Source: Scatomorpha sp964345235
GTDB lineage: Bacteria; Bacillota; Clostridia; Oscillospirales; Oscillospiraceae
Direction of reading: 5' to 3'
NCBI GenBank assembly: GCA_964345235.1
Contig: CAYFQE010000002.1
Location: 20,581 to 84,580, forward strand
Length of the DNA: 64,000 bases
The translations under genes were made by a program, and so were the position numbers. The notes beneath the pieces are model-generated. The model was not told the DNA's origin, did no database searches, and was given only the letters and a program-made list of their open reading frames with translations. Shown one piece after another: positions 60,587 through 64,000 of this stretch. How positions within the stretch are numbered: the first letter of the stretch is position 1; every line of letters begins with the position of its first letter.

Positions 60587-60970
60587 ATGGCAAGTGAAAA
60601 AGTTCTCGCTATGATTGAGGAAATCAAAGCGCTCACAGTTTTAGAGCTCTCCGAGCTCGTACACGCTCTTGAGGAGACCTTTGGCGTTTCTGCAGCAGCA
60701 ATGGCAACCGCCGGCGGCGCAGGCGCAGCAGGTGCTGAGGAAGTCGTTCAGGAAGAGAAGACCGAGTTTGATGTTATCATGAAGAGCTTCGGCGATCAGA
60801 AGATTAAGGTCATCAAGGAAGTCCGCGCCATCACAGGCCTTGGACTTGCAGATGCAAAGGCTCTTGTTGAAGGCATTCCCGCAAAGATTAAGGAGCAGGC
60901 TTCTAAGGAAGACGCTGAGGCAATTAAGGCTCAGCTCGAAGCAGTCGGCGCCGAAGTCGAGCTTGCATAA
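60587..60970 (+). CDS. rplL: 50S ribosomal protein L7/L12
   Basis: The stalk protein that recruits translation factors; 127 residues, normal length. An N-terminal dimerisation helix, an Ala/Gly hinge (residues 37-52), then the C-terminal domain with KIKVIKEVRAITGLGLADAKALVE. TTGGAGG precedes the ATG. Cotranscribed with rplJ and ended by the hairpin at 60984-61020. Confidence 0.98.
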   Translation: MASEKVLAMIEEIKALTVLELSELVHALEETFGVSAAAMATAGGAGAAGAEEVVQEEKTEFDVIMKSFGDQKIKVIKEVRAITGLGLADAKALVEGIPAKIKEQASKEDAEAIKAQLEAVGAEVELA

Positions 60971-60983
60971 GTTTAAAGCATAT

Positions 60984-61020
60984 AAAACCCGTTGGTGTAA
61001 ACCGGCGGGTTTTCTGTTTT
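60984..61020 (+). terminator. intrinsic terminator of rplJL
   Basis: AAAACCCGTTGG pairs with CCGGCGGGTTTT (two G-U pairs) around a 6-nt loop, followed by TTTTCTGTTTT-like tract. Confidence 0.88.
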
Positions 61021-61165
61021 ATAAGTATTTTTTGAAATATATGATTAATGACGATAATAATGCTTTCAAAGTATATTTTCTTGGAATATTGGTCAAATCT
61101 CGATGACTTTGTGAGCAAAATATGTTAAAATACAGACGAAAAATCACTTAAAAGAGGAGCAAAAC

Positions 61166-62404
61166 AAGGAACGCTATAATGTAAGCATTGAAATCAAAAA
61201 CAAACCGATTCTCGACCCTGAATTTACCCCTCTCTTGAAGTTTAATCAATCATTCTTGGCCGGTGCAACAAAGCCCGTTTCTATTGCCGTGGAGCGCGCC
61301 GACAAGCAAATGGCGACCACTCATACTTATATTTACGGTACAGCTGAAATGTTGGAAGCCGACCGCTACTACATTGACCGTTTGGTTAAAACCCTTCTGT
61401 GGATGAAAGGCGGATTCCGCATATATGTCACCGACAAAGATGTTTATGATTACTTGAACTCGGTATACTGCAAAGGCGGAGAGCAAGAATTCGACTGGGA
61501 CTACATGGCAAACATATTTGAAAGTCCGTTCGAGATAATTCTCTGCGACACTGTGCCCGAAAACAAAGACCTGCCCCTACCCATCGGCGGACACCTGGAC
61601 GGCTGTCGCATAGGCTTTGATGCGGGCGGCAGTGACCGCAAGGTCTCGGCTGTTATCGACGGTGAAACAGTGTTTTCGGAGGAAGTTGTTTGGTATCCTA
61701 AAGTAACTGCCGACCCCGATTACCACTACGACGGCATTGTTTCGGCAATGAAAAAAGCCGCCGAGCATATGCCTCGTGTTGACGCCGTAGGTGTTTCTTC
61801 TGCAGGAGTTTATATAAATAATCGCACTATGGCCGCTTCCCTCTTTTTGGCTGTGCCCAAGGAGCTTTATGCTTCAAAGGTGAGAGATATTTATATCCGC
61901 GCCATAACCGACACCTTTGGAGATGTTCCCTATGCTGTAGCTAACGACGGTGATGTATCGGCCTTGGCGGGAACCATGAGCCTTAATGACAACAATGTGC
62001 TGGGCATTGCCATGGGCACCAGCGAGGCTGTCGGATACATCGATAAAGACGGCAAAGTTACCGGTTGGCTCAACGAGCTGGCCTTCTGCCCTGTTGATGC
62101 AAACCCCGAAGCCATGCGTGACGAGTGGTCCGGCGATATCGGTTGCGGTGTTAAGTACTTCTCTCAAGACGGCGTTATTAAACTTGCGCCCCGCGCGGGA
62201 ATCGAGCTTGACCTTAATGAACCTCCTGCGAAAAACCTGAAAGTTGTTCAGAATCTGATGGAAAACGGTGATAGCCGTGCTGAGAAGATTTTCCATGATA
62301 TCGGCATATATCTCGGCCACACTCTGGCTTACTATTACCACCACTACGGATTTAAATATGTTTTGCTCTTGGGCCGCGTTATTTTTAAAGGTAATTTGAT
62401 TTAA
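61166..62404 (+). pseudogene. ROK family protein, start codon lost and C terminus truncated
   Basis: The frame reads ERYNVSIEIKNKPILDPEF at its start and continues through a ROK sugar-kinase-like domain: GGHLDGCRIGFDAGGSDRKVSAV, GVSSAGVYINN, VANDGDVSALAG, and GYLDK-like segments. A perfect ribosome site, AGAGGAG (61153-61159), is followed at the correct spacing by AAG (61166-61168) where ATG is expected; the next possible start, TTG 61235, has none. At the other end, relatives continue about 70 residues after LLLGRV, but here six foreign codons (IFKGNLI) and a stop follow. Many relatives are glucokinase-like proteins or regulators. Likely non-functional, unless TTG 61235 is used. Confidence 0.75.
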
Positions 62405-62414
62405 TTTATCACGA

Positions 62415-62456
62415 CAAAACTCCCACGGTCTTATTGGCCGTGGGAGTTTTTGTTTT
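62415..62456. terminator. strong bidirectional terminator between the ROK remnant and ugpC
   Basis: A 14-bp stem (CAAAACTCCCACGG with its complement, one bulge) with a T run on the plus side and A-rich flank giving Ts on the minus side. It lies 8 nt from the stop of the minus-strand ABC ATPase. Confidence 0.88.
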
Positions 62457-62463
62457 ATTAGCT

Positions 62464-63591
62464 TTACTTTTCCAAAGGAAGAAGATTTTTTTCGGTTTTG
62501 GGATCGAAGAGATGTATCTGGTCAGCTCTGAAGGTGAAGTTGAATTCGCTACCGTATTTAAACCCGCCGCGGTTTGCCTCTTCCAAATCGACAGTAGGTA
62601 CGCGAACTACAACATCCTTACCCGCCGCGTCGATATGCAGGTGTATCTCGCTACCCATCATTTCGGAAACATCTACCTTGCCGCGTATAACATCTGCGCC
62701 TTGGACTTTTATCAAAATGTGCTCGGGACGTATGCCCGCCAAAACATCCATGCTTCCATAACCTTTGGCTTCCAGATTCTTTGCTATTCCTTCGCAAACC
62801 GGAATCTGAGCAGCTCCGACCTCCACATTGTATCCGCCTTCGACTCTCACAAGTTTGGCATCAAACAGGTTCATTTGGGGCATTCCGATAAAGCCCGCAA
62901 CGAAAACATTGCTGGGATGGTCGAACACTTCCTGAGGCGTGCCTATTTGCTGAATCCAGCCGTCTTTCATGATGACTATGCGATCGCCTAAAGTCATAGC
63001 TTCGGTTTGGTCGTGGGTGACATACACAAAGGTGGTGTCGATACGCTGACGCAGTTTTATAATCTCCGCACGCATCTGGTTGCGGAGCTTTGCATCGAGG
63101 TTCGACAGAGGCTCGTCCATAAGGAATACCTTGGGTTCGCGGACAATTGCGCGACCTATAGCAACACGCTGTCGCTGACCTCCCGAAAGCGCCTTAGGCT
63201 TGCGTTCTAAGTACTGAGTGATGTCCAATATCTCCGCCGCTTCACGGACACGCTTGTCAATCTCATTTTTATCCATCTTGCGCAATTTCAGAGCAAACGC
63301 CATGTTTTCGTACACAGTCATGTGGGGGTAGAGAGCATAGCTTTGGAATACCATTGCAATGTCGCGATCTTTGGGAGCCACATCGTTTACACGCCGATCA
63401 TCGATAAAAAGATCGCCCTCGGTAATGTCTTCCAGACCAGCTATCATACGCAGAGTGGTGGACTTACCGCATCCTGACGGACCGACAAGAACGATAAATT
63501 CCTTATCGGCAATCTCCAAATCGAAGCTGTGCACCGCAGTGACTGCGTTGTCATATACTTTTTTGACACTTTCCAACTTAACTGTTGCCAT
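62464..63591 (-). CDS. ugpC: carbohydrate ABC transporter ATPase, UgpC/MsmK type
   Basis: A 375-residue ATPase of the CUT1 sugar/glycerol-3-phosphate importer group. Walker A GPSGCGKST, Q-loop FQSYALYPHMTV, signature LSGGQRQR, Walker B VFLMDEPLSNLD and H-loop VTHD are followed by the C-terminal OB regulatory domain (residues 240-375). These proteins often energise several sugar importers, and no permease or binding protein is adjacent, which fits a shared ATPase. ATG 63591 gives the family start but has no ribosome site; a short upstream frame ends 12 nt inside the gene and may couple translation. Confidence 0.92.
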   Translation of the reverse strand: MATVKLESVKKVYDNAVTAVHSFDLEIADKEFIVLVGPSGCGKSTTLRMIAGLEDITEGDLFIDDRRVNDVAPKDRDIAMVFQSYALYPHMTVYENMAFALKLRKMDKNEIDKRVREAAEILDITQYLERKPKALSGGQRQRVAIGRAIVREPKVFLMDEPLSNLDAKLRNQMRAEIIKLRQRIDTTFVYVTHDQTEAMTLGDRIVIMKDGWIQQIGTPQEVFDHPSNVFVAGFIGMPQMNLFDAKLVRVEGGYNVEVGAAQIPVCEGIAKNLEAKGYGSMDVLAGIRPEHILIKVQGADVIRGKVDVSEMMGSEIHLHIDAAGKDVVVRVPTVDLEEANRGGFKYGSEFNFTFRADQIHLFDPKTEKNLLPLEK

Positions 63592-64000
63592 AATACTTTG
63601 ACCGTAGAAGCAATGCCTCCGCAAATACTTCCTCACGAGGAGAGAGCGAAACTCTCAACGCATTACGCCAGGTCTCCACACTGACGCACCGCCGGTCGGG
63701 GCGGATATTTCCTCCTTTTTTTGAGCTTACCCGAGGCTATGGAAATGGAGTAACTTCGGGCGCTTAAATTTTAATGACAGTTTATTTTATTACAATCAGC
63801 ATAACTCTGCAACCGCCGCATCAATCAGCGATATAGCCTCATTGATATTAGACAAAATGTTTTTAAGAAAAAACAAACATATTATAAATCCTTTAATTAA
63901 TACACATGTAAATTATAACATTTCTCTATCTACTAATGGCTTTGTTATTGAGAAATTCATGTAAAATATCCTTATTTAGTAAAAGTTTTGCAGTCTTCGG
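63592..64000 (-). promoter_or_regulatory. long upstream region and leader of ugpC
   Basis: About 410 nt without a full gene. The part nearest the gene (63592-63780) is GC-richer, contains a strong AAAGGAGG-type ribosome site (on the minus strand near 63717-63710), a 43-codon open frame ending inside ugpC (63706-63578), and a potential stem where CCCGA and TCGGG flank about 25 nt (63727-63757). The part beyond 63780 is AT-rich, with two TATAAT sequences on the minus strand as possible -10 boxes but no clear -35. No known riboswitch was recognised. Confidence 0.4.

Noticed and set aside
1..64000. CRISPR arrays, tRNA genes, IS elements, prophage
   Set aside because: No spaced direct repeats, no cloverleaf-type genes, no transposase or integrase, and no phage structural genes were seen when reading both strands.

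Overview
The window reads as a chromosomal segment of an anaerobic, low-to-medium GC Firmicute of the class Clostridia. The evidence is the gene order ylxM-ffh-rpsP-khpA-rimM-trmD, Gram-positive envelope genes (murT-gatD, fakA-gls24, lgt), a T-box leader, an L10 leader, a CIRCE element, consensus sigma-A promoters, and a 1183-residue pyruvate:ferredoxin oxidoreductase. A run of exactly 100 N at 24084-24183 marks a scaffold join, so this is a draft or metagenome assembly. No rRNA, tRNA, CRISPR array, insertion sequence or prophage was seen.

Layout. 1-4333 (minus): the ylxM-to-trmD ribosome/SRP operon behind a perfect consensus promoter, with trmD carrying an extra GNAT-like domain and followed by a GNAT gene cut by the window edge. 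4390-8866 (plus): an M16-like peptidase pair, lgt, a small helical protein and tadA. 8863-9480 (minus): a phosphoribosyltransferase. 9616-16291 (plus): an NSS transporter, an odd substrate-binding lipoprotein, a methyltransferase, the ECF module ecfA1-ecfA2-ecfT, and truA. 16357-22114 (plus): a CvpA protein, CIRCE-controlled clpE, a threonine aldolase, a macro-domain protein, a rhomboid protease and a MarR gene with an in-frame stop. 22161-23818: a tryptophan T-box and trpB2. 23972-24869 (minus): a broken GntR/ABC locus around the scaffold gap. 24905-36332 (minus): comM-aspS-hisS and an MGS-like/PBP2/mreD/mreC/maf/U32 cluster. 36348-38410 (plus): a dnaD/dnaI-like pair. 38427-39202: two gene remnants meeting at one point. 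39238-44512 (minus): an amino-acid ABC transporter, 5-formyl-THF cyclo-ligase, fakA and gls24. 44764-48448 (plus): the pyruvate oxidoreductase. 48471-56609 (minus): a tyrosine phosphatase, argS, DUF1934, murI, gatD, murT, tcdA and a parvulin. 56683-59118 (plus): a GT39 membrane protein and a NYN-LOTUS protein. 59804-61020 (plus): L10 leader, rplJ, rplL. 61166-62404: a damaged ROK gene. 62464-64000 (minus): a UgpC-type ABC ATPase with a long leader.

Most genes are housekeeping, packed with 4-17 nt overlaps. Translation dominates (ffh, rpsP, rimM, trmD, tadA, truA, aspS, hisS, argS, tcdA, rplJ, rplL), followed by the cell wall (murI, murT/gatD, mreCD, PBP2, lgt). The observations most worth following are: a substrate-binding lipoprotein whose C-terminal fold segment has moved to its N terminus (apparent circular permutation); a TrmD-GNAT fusion; an MGS-fold protein in the mre cluster that lacks most catalytic residues; a parvulin with a canonical EF-hand loop; a head-to-head junction of two truncated genes at 38603; and several genes broken by single lesions. 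No clearly new multi-gene system was found.
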